DNA of 64,000 nt from Nostoc sp. 'Peltigera membranacea cyanobiont' N6. GTDB lineage: Bacteria > Cyanobacteriota > Cyanobacteriia > Cyanobacteriales > Nostocaceae. The stretch is taken from positions 2,232,001 to 2,296,000 of the forward strand of contig NZ_CP026681.1 in assembly GCF_002949735.1 (NCBI RefSeq). The letters run 5' to 3'. The notes below the pieces were generated by a model, which searched no databases, had not been told where the DNA came from, and saw only the letters and a program-made list of their open reading frames with translations. Both the position numbers and the translations under genes were made by a program. Below, piece by piece: positions 37,001 through 52,000 of the stretch (position 1 is its first letter; each line of letters begins with the position of its first letter).

Positions 37001-40000
37001 ATGGGCCGGAAAACTCGCGTCTACTATCAGTATAACTACGATATTCTTCAATAACGGCGTGTGCAAAAGCACCGGAAAACCCAAAGGAACTGACACCCGC
37101 CCGTCTAACGCCTTCGCTTTCCCAATCAGTCAGTTCGCGATTGATATAAAGCGGTGAGCCTTCCAACTTCAGGTAAGGGTTGAGCTGCTTGAGATTGGCG
37201 AGAGGGGGAATCTGGCGATGTTTAATCTGTAGTATTACTTTAATCAGCCCGGTGATGCCAGCAGCACCTTCCGCATGACCGATATTTGCTTTCACCGAGC
37301 CGATGGCGCAAAATCCGATTTTACTAGTATACCGGGCAAATGCGTTCTTGAGGCTATTGGTTTCGATCGGATCGCCGAGCTTGGTTCCAGTGCCGTGAGC
37401 TTCTATATAAGTTAGCGTTTCGGGATCGATGCCGGCATCTTCCCATGCTTTGACGATCGCGTTTTCCTCACCCGCGACGCTAGGCGCAGACAGAGACGGT
37501 GTGTAGCCTCCGTGTGTAAAGGCAGTTCCCTTAATGACTGCGTGGATGCGATCGCCATCTTTCTCTGCCTGATCCAGGGGTTTGAGCAGTACACTAGCAA
37601 TACATTCGGCTGGCACATAACCGTCGGCGGCAGCATCAAATGTATGACAATGCCCAGTTGGAGATAACGCTCCCAGTTTGGAAAAATAGCGGTAGTGCAG
37701 CGATGAGAGTAGCAGGTTAGCACCACCCACAAACGCCATTTCGCATTCCTGGTTTCGCAATGCTTGACAGGCGTAATGCAGCGCCACCAAAGACGAAGAG
37801 CAGGCTGTATTAATTACCATGCTCGGCCCCTTGAAATCGAACCAGAACGAAATCCGGTTGGCGCTGATGCCACTTCGTCCCGTCCCAGTATAGATATCAA
37901 GCGGCAAGCCCAGCTCGACAATTTTCTCTGCGTAATCATCAAAACAGATGCCGGCGAAGACACCCGTGTTACTGCCGCGCAACTGATTAACCACCCCAGC
38001 ATCTTCTGCTGCTGCATACATACTTTGCATTAGCAAGCGGTTCTGCGGGTCCATCCACATCGCTTCTCGTGGGGAAATATTGAAAAAGGCGGCATCGAAT
38101 TTGTCTGCATCTTTGATAAAACTGCCCCATTTGCAGTAGGTTTTGTCTTCGGAACCAGGATTTGGGTCAAACCAGGGACGATAATCCCAGCGATCGCGAG
38201 GCACTTCCCGAATTACATCTCTGCCGTCACGGATCAACTGCCAAAATTGATCGAGATCCTCGCATTCGGCGTAAGTGCTGTGCATACCGATGACTGCAAT
38301 ATCGCCATGCAGGTTTGCTGATACCTTTTCGTGGCGTTCCGATCTCGATCTATCTAACTTTTCTGAAATAGTTCTGTGCTGCGTTCTCTTTTCACCAAGT
38401 AGTTGTAGAAAAGCAGCAGGATGTGAGTCTACGAAAAAATTCACTACCTCCACGAGGCTGGGATACTCAAAGAACAATGTGGCATTTAGTTCCAGGTCGG
38501 TATCCTGTTCGATGCTGGCTGCGATCGCTACCAATTCGGACGATCCCAAACCTAGCTGCATCAAATTGCTATTCACCTCCGTTTCGGCGATCGATATCTG
38601 CGCCGTGATGTTGATTTTGTCGATGAGATAACGCAGCACATCGGTAGCCAAACTCGTCTCAAGGATCGATGCGTCAATTGAATCTGATTTCGGTGAAGCC
38701 TGTTCAGGTTCTTTTCGATCGTGGAGAAGCTTTAACGAACAACCTCGCAAGCGGGCAACCACTAATGAGTTATCAGAAATAATATCTGCATCAAACAGAA
38801 TCAGTTCGCCAGAATTCTTGACTAACCGAGTATGTACCCAGCAACGATCGAGCGATCGCCAGTTGTCAACTTTGACACAATAGATTTCTTTGATGCCAAA
38901 CGGCAAGTAGTTAGAATCGTTACCAATTGCATCTGCAAGCAGGGGTGCTGCGGCCAGGAAAGCGCTGTTGATCGCCAGAGGATGTAAAGCATAAGTATGG
39001 GACTCTTGACGGCTCTGTTCGGTCAAACAAACTCTGGCAATTATACCATCACTGGTGCGGAATAATCTTTCAATCGTCCTGAAACTAGACCCCAAGCGAA
39101 TTGCGGGAACAGTTTGGTAGATCGATTCCAGATTGCCAATTGGAGTGGAAGACTCCAGTAGGCGTTCTACGTCCAAGTATTCCTCTTTGTACAGATCCGG
39201 CTGTAAGTGTCCTGTTGCCGCAGTTTGCGTCAATTGTTTCGAGGTGGTGCGGCGGTATCTAGCCTCGAAATTCAATCCGGTTGGGATTTCTGAGGTGTGG
39301 ATTTCAACGGTGACAGCTTCCCCTCGGTCAACAATTATCGGCTGAACAAAAGTGAGGCGTTTCAAACAAAGGGCACGCTGGTGCGGAAACCGTTGGAAAA
39401 AGTCTGTCATCGCCAGACTGGCATGAGTAACTCCTAACAGAACCCGATCGCCTAACAATGTGTGGTCTTGCAGAAACGGTTCGTCGTAAAGATATGTTGC
39501 AGTCATCCCCCCTGATGTCTGCGACCTCGATGGCTCTGCCGTTGCTTGGGTATCCTCCTGGGAATCACAGATGATGTAGGAAAACTCCTTGTCATGCTCA
39601 AATGCGTATCCAGGCAACACCGCACACGATTTGCGATCGACGCGATTCAGTCCAGCAAAATCGATGTCTGCACCAGCAGCCCAGTAACGCGCTAGCCTGA
39701 AAAGGTCGCGATCGTCAATAGCGGATTGCAATTGGGCATCTTTTGGTGTCGGCAAGTCTGCGTCGCCAAAAGATGCGTAGATACCAGAATTGCTACTAAC
39801 ATCGACATTGTGACCTGCTAACTGCTCGACTATATTAAGCGCTTGGTTCGTTGAGGATGCGATCGCGGCTAAACGATACTCAAGGTTGCAATCTCGTAAC
39901 TGTAGAGCCGAAGCGAGATCCGCTACTGAAATAGCGGGATGTTCTCGCAAATATGTCTGAAGCCGTGTCAAGTAACTCTGTAGTCCTTTATGGGTTGCGG

Positions 40001-43000
40001 CAGCAAATACAAGTAAAGTTTCACTTGGATGAAGTCCAGATGTAGTATTTGACGGTTTCTCTTGATATTCCTCTACAATTAGGTTTGCGTAAGAACCGCC
40101 TGCACCAAAAGAGTTAATCAGGCTACGGCGCGGTAGGCTTTCGCTATTGTGAGAATCCAACTGAGGAACCCAGGGCGACAATTGTTCCTGTAGGTAAAAC
40201 GGTGAATTGTCGAGTTTGATGCGGGGATTTATAGGCGTAGCGTTGATGGTGGGAACGAGGGTTTTATGCTGGAACTGCAATAGTACCTTGGCGATTTGCG
40301 AAATGCCCGATGCCGCTTCCAAGTGGCCCAAGTTGGATTTAACCGAACCGATCGCACAAAAACCTGTTTTGTTAGTCAGCTTTGCAAAGGCATTCTTCAG
40401 CGCAATGATTTCGATCGGATCGCCAAGACTGGAGCCATTCGCCGCCGATTCAACATAGGTAATCGTCTCAATGTCGCACCCACTAAGAGCGATAGAATCC
40501 AGCACCAGCTGAGTTTGTTGGGCTGGATCGGGAGCCGTGAATGCCTGTCTTCCGCCGCTGTGATTCACAAAGCTGCTTTTGATGATGCCTTCGATCCGGT
40601 CGTTGTCCGCAATTGCCAAACTGAGCGGTTTCAGCAGCAACGCTCCTACACCTTCGCTGGGAATCATGCCGTCGCCGTCACCAAGGCTTCTGCTGTGTTG
40701 TCCAGAACCAAGGAAATTGGATCGCTCCAGGGATAGGAATTTTGAAGGTTCCAAAGTCAAATTGACACCGCCAGCCAACGCCATCGAACAACTGCCCTGT
40801 CGCAAGCTTTCACAAGCTAAATGGATTGCCGTCAATGAACTGGAGCAAGCGGTATTCAGCACCAGGCTGGGCCCGGTCAAATCAAAAAAATGCGACACCT
40901 GATTGGCAATTTGCCATTCCGTACCGTTGGAACTGAGGACGGCTTCCTTTCTAGAAGGATTAGTCCAGGCATACTGACTGTACATTGAGCCGACAAAAAC
41001 GCCGATGCCTTTCTTCTCCCTAAGCTGGAACTGTTTTAGGGCTGCCGGTGAATAGCCCGCAGCTTCAAAGGTTTCCCAGGTAATTTCTAGGAACAAACGC
41101 ACCTCTGGGGGCATAGCGATCGCTCTTTCTTCCGAAACACCGAATAGTTGACGATCGAAATGGTAAACATCGTTGAGGAAACCACCGAAGTGCGATCGCG
41201 CTGGAGTCTCGGAATGCTTGCGATCTGACAAATTCGACCGCCGAAACCTGTCCGCCTCGACAATGCAACTACGCCCTGTTCTGAGAACTTCCCACAATTC
41301 ATCTAAATTTTTAGCACCTGGATAGCGACCAGCAATGCCAACGATGGCGATGTCGTCCTGCACAAACCTACTCGCGTTTAACGAGGCGTTTGCGGTATCC
41401 GACGCGATCGGGTTTTGGGCAGGTTGGGGAGATACTCTAGGGGATGGCGAATCTTCGTTGGTGGATTGTGAAACGGAATTGCTGCTTGCTGGCAGTTCGG
41501 GACTGAAGACTGGGGACTGGGGACTAAGAAGAGTTTTCTTCTCGTGCGAACGCTCTTGCAACAAAACTTGCTTTAGGTCTGAATCCCCTTCCAAGTCTTC
41601 CCAGTCCCCAGTCCCTAATCCCCAGTCCCCAGTCCCTTTTTCAGTCGGGAAAGACGCGGTTAAGAACTCCTGGTGATGGGCTAATAGATAGTCAACGAGT
41701 TCGCGGGTGGTGCTGTATTCAAACAAGATGGTGTTGGGCAGCGATCCAGTCACCTGTTCCAGTTTCTGAATCAGCCCCACCTGGACGATTGAATCCACAC
41801 CATATTGCTCGAAGGGCGTATCGAGACGAACTTTGTTTGCTGGAGTCCGTGTTGCCTCTGATAAGGTCTGGCGAACAAATTCTGTAGTCCGCTCCTGCAA
41901 TGACATAACACTATTTGTTTGCACATTTGATGAATCATCGGGCTGCGTCTGGGCGACAGATTCCGGCTCGGCATGGGGCTTGCCCAACAAAGGTTGACGA
42001 ATGACGCCATTACTGATAGCAACGACGATCTGATGGCCTAAATCATGGGCAAACTCTACCGGAAACTTGACGGCATCGAAACCTTCTTCTTGCAAAACCT
42101 GTTTCCAGGCATGAGAATTCAGGGCAGGGCAACCGGGGATACGCATTTCGGCATCTTCAAAACGCCACCAGCCTTCCAGCAAGCCAAAAGTCAAGTGAGA
42201 GAATAGAGAATTCCCACCGATCTCGTTGATAAAGACTTGTCCGCCTGCACGCATCGCGGCCTTGACGTTACGTACAGTCTGACGGATATTTTTAGTTGCG
42301 TGGAGGACGTTTGTTGCTACTACAATGTCATAACTTCCAGGCTGAATTGACTGAATTGAAAGAGGCTGCTCGACATTAAAGCGATCGACCTTGAGAAATG
42401 GGTAGTCGATCGCGTAATGCTCCTCTCCATGAATGAGGAATGCCTGGGAAATATCGGTATAGCAGTATTCGCCGATGCGATCGCTATAAGGCTGAAGTTT
42501 TTGCAGTAAACCAACAGTGGTTCCCCCTGTTCCCGCACCAACTTCCAGGATTCGGATCGGCCCGTTGCCTTTGTCCCAACTGTTAATAGCATCGACAACT
42601 GCATCGGCAATCACCTCGTTGAAAAAATCTGCAACCGGATTGCCTCGGTATAGCGGCTCGACCAGGCGCAGCGAAGATTCAGGAAAAATCACGTCCTGGG
42701 GAAGTTTTCTACCACTGAGGATATCTGGCAATGAGCGCAGACATCTCTCCACAAGATCGATCTCTGCTGTCACGCTGGCGCTTCCTTCCCAGTCCAGCCG
42801 CGCTTTTTGCCATGTCGTCCAAAGTTCTTCGACGCTGCTGACATTTCCCTGACGTAACAAGCCATTCTGTTGCAGCAGACGGATGCTCTCGTCAAGCCAC
42901 TTATGATAGTAGGTAACAGGGAGCGATCGCCCATTGGGGGAATTGAGAACTCCCATCTCGCTCAAATTGGCAAGCAACAAGTTTTGCAGTAGTGCGTCAC

Positions 43001-46000
43001 GGGCATCCGTTCGATGGGTGCGAATTAATTGCCATTGCTGAGAATAACGGATTTCAGGTGCAACATTCTCAACTACAGGATGAGCCGTTTGACCGGAAGA
43101 GGCAGGGGAGAAGGGAGCAGGGAGCAGGGGGAACAAGTCCCGTCCTTCTAAGACGCTTATACGGGGCGAAGTCCAAGCTCCGTCACGGTCTTCCCCCTTG
43201 CCCCCTGCCCCCTGCCCCTTTTCCTCTTCGTGACTGCGGGCGGAACCGACTACAGAAAGCACTTCATCTTCAATTACAAACTCAAGTGCTTGAGGTTTGA
43301 GCAGGTTGATGAATGCCAATTGATCGATTTGTCCTTGCAGCAGCCGATTTAGAGCCGCCATTGCTTGCTGTGATTCAATCGAGCCAATGCCGTTTTGTCG
43401 CATTCGTTCTCGATAAGTAGCGTCAGCCACAACACCAGTGTTACCCCAATATCCCCAATTCATCACTTTCACCGACACAGCCCAGTCTTTGCCAAGCTGT
43501 TGGGCGTAGGCATCGAGGAAGGTACACCCGGCGGCATAGTTGGCTTGTCCTGGCGACTCACCAAAAGAGATTAGGGAAGAGAAGAAAAGAACGAAGTCCA
43601 ATGGCTCGTGCTGGAAAACCTGAACTAAGCGAACGCTGGTTTCAGCCTTGGCGAGCAGTCCAGTACGAAAACGGGCAATGGACATCTGCGCCAGACTTTG
43701 ATCTTGAAGCTCGATCGCAGTGTGTACCACGCCATTTATACAACTGTAGCTTTGGCGAATCTCGTCGAGAGCTTTTTCTAAAGAGGCTTTGTTTCTTGCG
43801 TCCGCCTGAATGTAGAGCGGTTTTGAACCGAATGCAGCTAGTTTCGCCTGTTTTTCGCGGATTCGATCGTCGAGTTCTCGCCGACCGATCCAGATTACTT
43901 GCGCTTGATAGTTCTCAATGATGTGTCGGCTCCAGACTTCGCCAACACCGCCAGCACCACCGATCGCTACGTATACTCCCTTTTGCTTGTAGGCGGGAAA
44001 ACCGTTGCTTTCAAAGGCGATCGGGATCAGCTTGCGGGCAAACCATTGCTTGTCTCGCCTCGCAAGTAACGGGAAATCTGCGGTGTCATTGTCAGGAAAT
44101 AACTCATCGAGAGATGGCAACTCGCCCCCGTCAATATCCAGTAACCGAATGCGCCAATGTGGATATTCACTCTTGAGCGTTGCAACTAGACCATGAATGC
44201 TTGCCGTAGTTGGATTTGCAGTTTCAAATGGCCGAACTGCAACGCTCTGACTCGTCACCACAGTGAGCGCTAAGGATTTTTTTCCGTAACCGCTCTCAAA
44301 GAGCAATTTGAGCAAGCGAAACAACTGAAGAACGCCAGACTCCTGCTCATCGACAAGGCGATCGTCATCTAAGGCATATTTAATCGGTGCTGGAGCAAGC
44401 CAAAGTAAGCGGTCTATCGATCCTAGCAATTCGATTTGTTTGGAGAATTCTTCAACAGATTGCGGCTTTGCCGAGTCAACCAGCACTGCGGCGCGGTCGA
44501 GTTGGGCAATCTGGTCTTTCCAGGTTTGGTTTGCACCGAAAACTACTGTCAGACTGTCTTTTGAGCGATCCGCTTGAGGTGCGATCGCCACACGATCCCA
44601 AACTGGTTTCAGGGTTACAGAACCCAATCCAGGCGGCATCTCGTTACTTATCAAAGGCTTTGGTTGATGTTGAGTGACTGCTCCATCGGAATCCTGCTGG
44701 CGAATTTCCCGTGCAACAAAGCCCTTCATCCGCACTGCAACCTTACCGTCGTCAGTGCATAGATCGATGTCCATTCGTTGAATCGGGCTGTCTTTTTTGG
44801 TTTCGGGTGCAAAACGAACCCAAGCCCACATCAGGGCAGCACAGGAATCGTATACTTCTATTTGTTCCAGGGACGATGGCAACGCCAACCGCAGCGACTC
44901 CTGGGAATTAGTCTGTAGCAATAAGCCGACGCATGACTGCAACCCAGCATCCAACAGACTGGGGTGTAAGACATATGGAGACTGCTCTTGAGCGACGGCA
45001 TCAGGAATCACCAACTTTGCCAACACTTGTCGATCTGAAGCTTTGCCTGCGGACAGGAACAGGGTATCGATGGCGTGGTGGGCAGGGCCGTAATCCACGC
45101 CTAATGTGCGAAAAATCTCATAACATTCTGCTGACGAAAGTTGACGTTCTCGTATTTGTTGCTGTAGTTCGAACAAGTTGAGAACAGGAGCGGTATTAAA
45201 ACTCACTGTTGCGTCACCGTGGCAGTGAAGCGAAGTTTTGCCTTTGAATGTGCTGCCAATCTCGAAGCGCATTTGGTTCAGCGCCCCGTCGAACAATTTC
45301 AATTCAACGGCTGTTGGCGATTCGTCAACAAAGAGAGCTTGTACCCAAGCAACATTGCTCAATACAATTACTGGCTTGCCGTTATTGACTGGATACTCTA
45401 GGTTTGGCAGCGAATGGCTGATGCTTTGCCAGAAAGCGCGGTGAACAATTTCCAGGTATACCACAGCAGGCAATACTTTTCTCCCAGAACCATTGTGCCG
45501 GATTTGGTGATCTGCTAGAAAAAACTCATGCCCAGTGAACTCGTAGCTGTAATGTTGCGCCGACAGCGAAACATTCCTGTGTTGCAACGGATCGATCGCA
45601 TGGCTTGGTGCAAGTGTCGAAAAGCTGACAGAGGAAGGATTAGGGGTCGGCCAATAGTACTCTGGTGCAAAAGGGTATGTGGGGGCGCTAATTCGGGACG
45701 GCAAGCGATCGCAGTATAATCGACTCCAATCCACCTTCACCCCCTGAATCCATACCTGCGCTAACTTGGCTACATTCCTTTTTACCAGCCATTGCGCCAA
45801 TAATCCTTGCATGTCCTCATCATCTGCAAACAGCTTGAGAATCTGATTCTCCCTAGATGGCGAACCAAAATAGCAACCCTCAAAAGGCTGCCAGTGGGTA
45901 GCAAATCTGCGGAGTTTAGCGATCGATTCTTCAACGCTGCTGGCAATGAAGGCAACCCGGCTCTCCATCGGCTGGCGACCGCATTGCAAGGTGTAGGCAA

Positions 46001-49000
46001 GGTTTATTAACCACTCGGTTTCGCTCGAATTGTTGGGTTTGGCAATCCCCTGTTCTAAATAATCAGCCAATGATTCGACATATTCTTTAAGACGATCGTC
46101 TTTCCTGGCTGACAGCACAATCAGAACCGGACTATTGAGTTTCTCTAGCGATAACTTGGGACTTGGCAGATATTCTTCCAGAATCGCGTGGGTATTCGTT
46201 CCGCCAATGCCGAAGGCGCTGAGAGCCGCGCGACGGGGCCAGGGCGCTGCCTCCCATTCATGCAGACGATCTACGACAAAAAATGGCGATCGCTCAAAAT
46301 CAATGGCGGGATTTGGTTGGCTAAAGTTAATTGACGGCGGAATTTTTTTGTGGTATAAGCTCATCGCCACCTTAATGCATCCTGCCAGCCCTGCGCCTGT
46401 ATCCAAGTGTCCAATATTCGGCTTTACTGAACCAATGGCGCAATACTGCCTTTGGTTGGTATCTTTTTGATAGCTGTCGCAGAGCGCCTGAATCTCGATC
46501 GGATCGCCTAGCTTGGTGCCAGTGCCGTGGGCTTCGACATAGCCAATCGTCTCTGCCCCAATACCTGTAGAAGTCAGTGCCATATTGATCGCCTGAGACT
46601 GACCGCGCACGCTGGGCGCGAAGAACCCAGCTTTATCTCTGCCATCGTTATTGATACCGATTCCTCGGATTAGGGCATAAATGCGATCGCCATCGGCAAT
46701 GGCTAGAGGAGCTTTTTTCACTAATAAAACCGCTACGCCTTCACCTGCAACCAATCCATCAGCAGCCGCATCGAAGGTTCGGCAGTGACCATCACGGGAT
46801 AAATTCAAACCGGGACGATGCAGATATCCCATCTCGGACTTAGGCAACAAGGTTGATGCGCCGACTAATGCGTAGTCGGACTGACCCAGGCTGAGGCTTT
46901 GATAAGCGGCACTAAGTGCTGCCAACGACGAGGAACAGTTCGTATGCACAAATACGCTCGGCCCAATGAAGCCTAGCTGATAAGAAATCGTGGTGGGAAT
47001 CGTGCCGCTCTGATTCAACATCCAGGCGGTGTATTCGTCCGTTGCTTCGATAATTCCAGCTTTGTCAACCAACGTGTTGTAACCACTGTTGCTGGCAGAG
47101 ATAAACACACTGGTACGAGGGATCTCGCTTGACACATATCCCGCATCTTCCACCGCCCGCCAAGCGTGCATCAGCAGCAAACGGAATTGTGGGTCCATGA
47201 ACACGGCGTTGCGTGGCGAGATGTTGAAGAATTCGGGATCGAAGTTGCCCTTACCTTCAATCGTTCGCTGGACTCCCACAAAGTAGGGATTGCGGATCGA
47301 GTCTTCTGAAACACCAGCTTGGCGTAGTTCTTCCTCAGAGAAGAATTGCCCGCTTTCCTTACCAGCACAGATGTTATGCCAGAATTGATAATGATTTGGG
47401 GCGTCGGGAAAGTGACAAGAAATACCAACGATCGCCAGACTATCTTGCAGCGCTTCGCCTTTGGCGTTGTCGAAGGCTAGCGCAGATCGGTTTTGCTTGT
47501 CTTCGTGGGACGCAGATATGGGATTTTGTAACGGAGTTTCTCCCAGAATCCCAGCCTGTTTGTCTCCTAAATAGGCGGCAATATCTCGGATTGTTGAATA
47601 CTTGAACAAGGATGTAACCGAAAACTCTTGATTAAACCTTCGCGCTATCCGATCCGCCAGAATCACAGATAGAACCGAATCGCCGCCAGCAGCAAAGAAT
47701 CCGTCGTTAATGCTAATATCCGTAAAATTCAGTACATTCTTCCAAATATCTGCCAGAATCGCCTCAGTTTCAGTCTTGGCAGTTACTTTCTCTCTCTTCC
47801 GTTGGATCGCAACCTCTCGGTCGGCGAGGGATTTTCGATCTACTTTGCCGTTGGCAGTTAGAGGTATGCGATCCAGTGAGACAAATGCTGTTGGGATCGC
47901 GTAATCGGGCAGACGTTGCTTCAGATGGGCGATGAGATCGAAGTCCTGTAGCAAGTTTTTTTCGTCACTTTGCCTGGGAACGTAATAGCCGATGAGACTC
48001 TGGACTCCCTGGCGTTCCTTTGCCACCACCACGCATTCAGCTACTGCGGGATGGCGACTCAGTTCGCGTTCGACTTCTTCCAGTTCGATTCGGAATCCGC
48101 GAATCTTCACCTGAAGATCCAACCGGCCCAAATGCTGGAGGGTGCCGTTGGGTAGCCAGCAGCAGAGGTCGCCCGTGCGATAAAGCTTGCTGCCGTTATT
48201 CGCCTCTAGGGGATGATCGATAAATTTTTGGGCGGTAAGTTCCGGCTGGTTCCAATACCCCCGCGCCAAACCCGCGCCAGCGATGCAAAGTTCGCCAGGG
48301 ACACCCATCGGAGCCAGTTGGTCGTGGGCATCCAGGATATAGACACGGGTATTAGCGATCGGCTTGCCAATGGTGACTGAATCGCCGGGTTGGATCTTCG
48401 CAAGCATCGACCAGATTGTGGTTTCGGTGGGGCCGTAAAGATTCCAGACTTCGCACCCAATGGACGCTAACATCGATCGCAGGGAATCGTTCAGCATCTC
48501 ACCGCCACAGAGAATTTTTAAGTTCTCGTCATTTTTCCATCCTGACTGGAGCAACATAGTCCAAAAGGAGGGTGTAGCTTGCATAATAGTCGGTTTCGCT
48601 CGCCGAATTTCCGCCTTAATCGCCTCAACGTCTTTGAGTCCATCGCGATCGCAGATGGTGCAACGCGCACCCTGAATTAGGGGGAAAAACAGTTCCAGCG
48701 CGGCGATGTCAAAACTGTAGGTTGTAACTGCCAGAAAATCAGCCACGAACTGCTTGCCGATTTGGTCTGCCATGCCGCAGAGAAAGTTGGTCAGCGCCCG
48801 ATGTTCGATTGTGACTCCCTTGGGCTTACCAGTGCTTCCCGATGTATAAATGACATACGCGAGATTTTCCAGACCTGCCAAACATTTTAGAGGCTCGACC
48901 GATTCCGCAGCCTGTTCGATTTCCTCCCATTGCCGATCTAGGTTAATATACTGTGCGTCGATGAAACCGATTCGATTGTTCAGCCACGACTGGGTAACGA

Positions 49001-52000
49001 GGAATGGCGCACCACAGTCACGTAACATATACGTCAAACGCTCCTGGGGAAATTGCGGATCTAAAGGCACATAAGCACCGCCAGCCTTCATAATCCCAAG
49101 CAAGGCGACGATCGTATCAAGCGATCGCTCGACGCAAACTGCAACCAAGGTTTCCGACTGGACACCTTGTTGCTGCAAGTATTTGGCTAAAGCTGTACTT
49201 TTGCGATTCAGTTCTTCATAAGATAGAGTTCGCTCACCGCAAGCCACCGCCACAGCATTCGGAGTTCTCTCGACTTGAGCTTGAAACAGTTGGTGAACGC
49301 AATTGCTGGGATATTCCACGGAAGTTGCATTCAAATCCCACTGAATCAGCCGTCGTTCCGCGTCATCCATCATTTCGTACTTGTGTACCAAGGCATTCGG
49401 ATTGGAAATTGCCACTTGGGTCAGCTGCAAATAATGACCGAGCATCTGTTGAATCGTTGTGGCGTCATATAAGCTCGGATTATATTTAAAACTGACTCGA
49501 TAACCATTCGCTTCTTCAAATACCTCCAATACCAGCTCGTATTCACCTTCCTGGTGGATGTCGAAGCTAATTTCTAGATCGAAAAGATCGCCGTAGCAAC
49601 TGCATAAGTGTTGCAAATCGCTAGGTGCAAGACCGTTCTGGTACTCAAACGCCACTTGAAACACGGGGGCGGCGATCGCATTGGGGAGAATGCCGATATC
49701 TCGGACAACGGTTGTAAACGGAACGCTGGCGTGGTCAAGACCATCGGACATGGTGTATTTGAGATTTTCCAGAAAAGTCGCGAACGTCTGCTGACTGAAG
49801 CCTTTGCTGCGGATCGCCACCATATTGATGAAATAACCAACGACCGAGCGGAATCGTTCTTGCGGTCGTCCCATGCTTGGCATCCCAACGATGATGTCAT
49901 CCAAGTTGGTATATCTATGTAACAGGATTTTGAATAGAGCCAGAAATATGGTAGAGGGGTTGACTCGTTGCGTTTTGCTAAAACTCTGGATTTGAACCGC
50001 CAGCGACGACTCAATCGATGTCGAAATTACTGCGCCGGAAAACAGTTGTGCTTTTGACCGCGAGCGATCGGTGGGTAGTTCAAGTACTGGCAGGTTGCCA
50101 GAAAGTGTCTCTCGCCAATAGGATCGATGTTTTTCCCAAGCGCCATCCAGCATCCGCCGCTCCCAGAGAACGAAATCCTCATAGGTTGTGGAGATCGGCA
50201 CAGCAAGCGGCGATTCTCCGTGCAGTAAGCGGCGATAAGCATCAAAAACTGAATCAACCAACGGTAGGAACGAACCACCGTCAAACACAATATGATGTAC
50301 GCAAATCAGAAGGTAAGTTTGCGTTGAAGATTTTTGCAGCAGATCCACCCGGATTAAGGGGCCTTGTTCCAGATTGAAGGGCTGTTTCGACTTTTCTCTG
50401 AGTTTGGATAGGATGCTTTGCTCATCAAGGACTGAAACATCTTCGGTATTAATGCCGATCTCAGTCCCCGGAGCCAGCCCTTGTCTAAGAATGCCGTCTT
50501 TTTCAGACAGGTGATAGCCGAGAACAGGATGCTGACTGAGTAATGACTTCAAAGCCTTTGACAAAATCGAAGTGTCGATGGTGTTGCGAATCTTGAGACA
50601 CAATGGAATATTGTAGGCAGTCATGAGCGGAAAGGACTTCTGTAACGCCCATAATCCTTTTTGACCTTCCGAGAGCGGAAATTCCAACTCTCGGTTCTCC
50701 GGTTCACTCACCTGGGGATTGGACGGGCGGTTCGCCTCCAAGTCGATTCTTTGACTCAGGTGTTTTGATAGCGATCGGATTGTCGGATGCTGGAGCAAAT
50801 CTCGACCTAAAACTTCGATGTCGAAGGTTTCCGACAGACTGCGAATCACCCGCATTCCTGCAAGAGAGTCGATGCCGTAATCTTGCAGATGTTTATTCTC
50901 ATCGATTCGATCTGACGGGAGGTCGAGGAACTCGACTAGAATACAGGTGAGATATCGACGCAGGTTCTCTTCACTGGATTGCCCTGGATCGATCGCAAAG
51001 TCCTGAAATCCCGTCTTAGGAATTGCCGCCAGAGATGGAGGATGCTGTATCCCTTCATCCAGCCAATAGCGCTGTGTCTCAAAATGATAGCCAGGAAGCG
51101 GCACGCGGCGGGCGGTGGGATGTTCCGGCCAGGAAATTGCACCACCTTGCACCCACGCCGCCGCGATCGCTTGCATTCCGGCAAAACTTGAAGGATCTTG
51201 CTCTTGAGCAGAACTCACAGTGCCAATAAAGACATTGGGATTCCCTTTTTTCGTCGAAATGCCATCGGGCGCTTCGATATACGATTGCAGTCCAGCCCTC
51301 AATTGTTGGCGATCGCGGACGACCATCGCCATTCGATAGTCCATGTGTTCGCGCCCATTGTACAATGTGTGGGCAATGTCCTTTAAATCAGGGACTGGTG
51401 GAGTGGTAAGAAACTGGTTGAGTTCGCTTGCTAGGGCTTTTAACGATTTCTCACTTTTTGCAGAAAGTACGATGAGAAACTCTTGAATAACGGGTAAGGA
51501 TTGAGTCGGGGAATATTCTTTCTCTGACGGACGATACTCCTGAATTAAAATATGAGCATTGTTGCCGCTCATCCCAAAAGAATGCAGTCCGGCGAGGCGC
51601 GGCTTGTCCGTTTTGTTCCAAGGCAATGTCTCGTTAGCCAGAACACAGGGCTGATTGTCTGTGTCCAGCGCCATATCTGCGCCAGAAAAGCCGAGAATCT
51701 TGTGAATCCGCTCGGTTTCCAAACTACGGACGATCTTCAGCAGCGCCCCCAGAGCAGATGTCGATTCCATGTGCCCGATTAAAGGCTTGAGCGTACTAAT
51801 TCGACAAGAATGGAGATCCAAAGTCACGCCTCTAGCTTTGGCTAGCGATCGCAACGCCCGATTAAAGGCTTCCCACTCCGCCAAGTCAGAAAGACGATTC
51901 CCCATACCCTGAGCTTCGATATAGCTCACATCACGCGGGTCAATACCAGCTTCTCCATAGCATCGCTCGATCAAGTCTACATGACTCTCTATGTTCGGAG

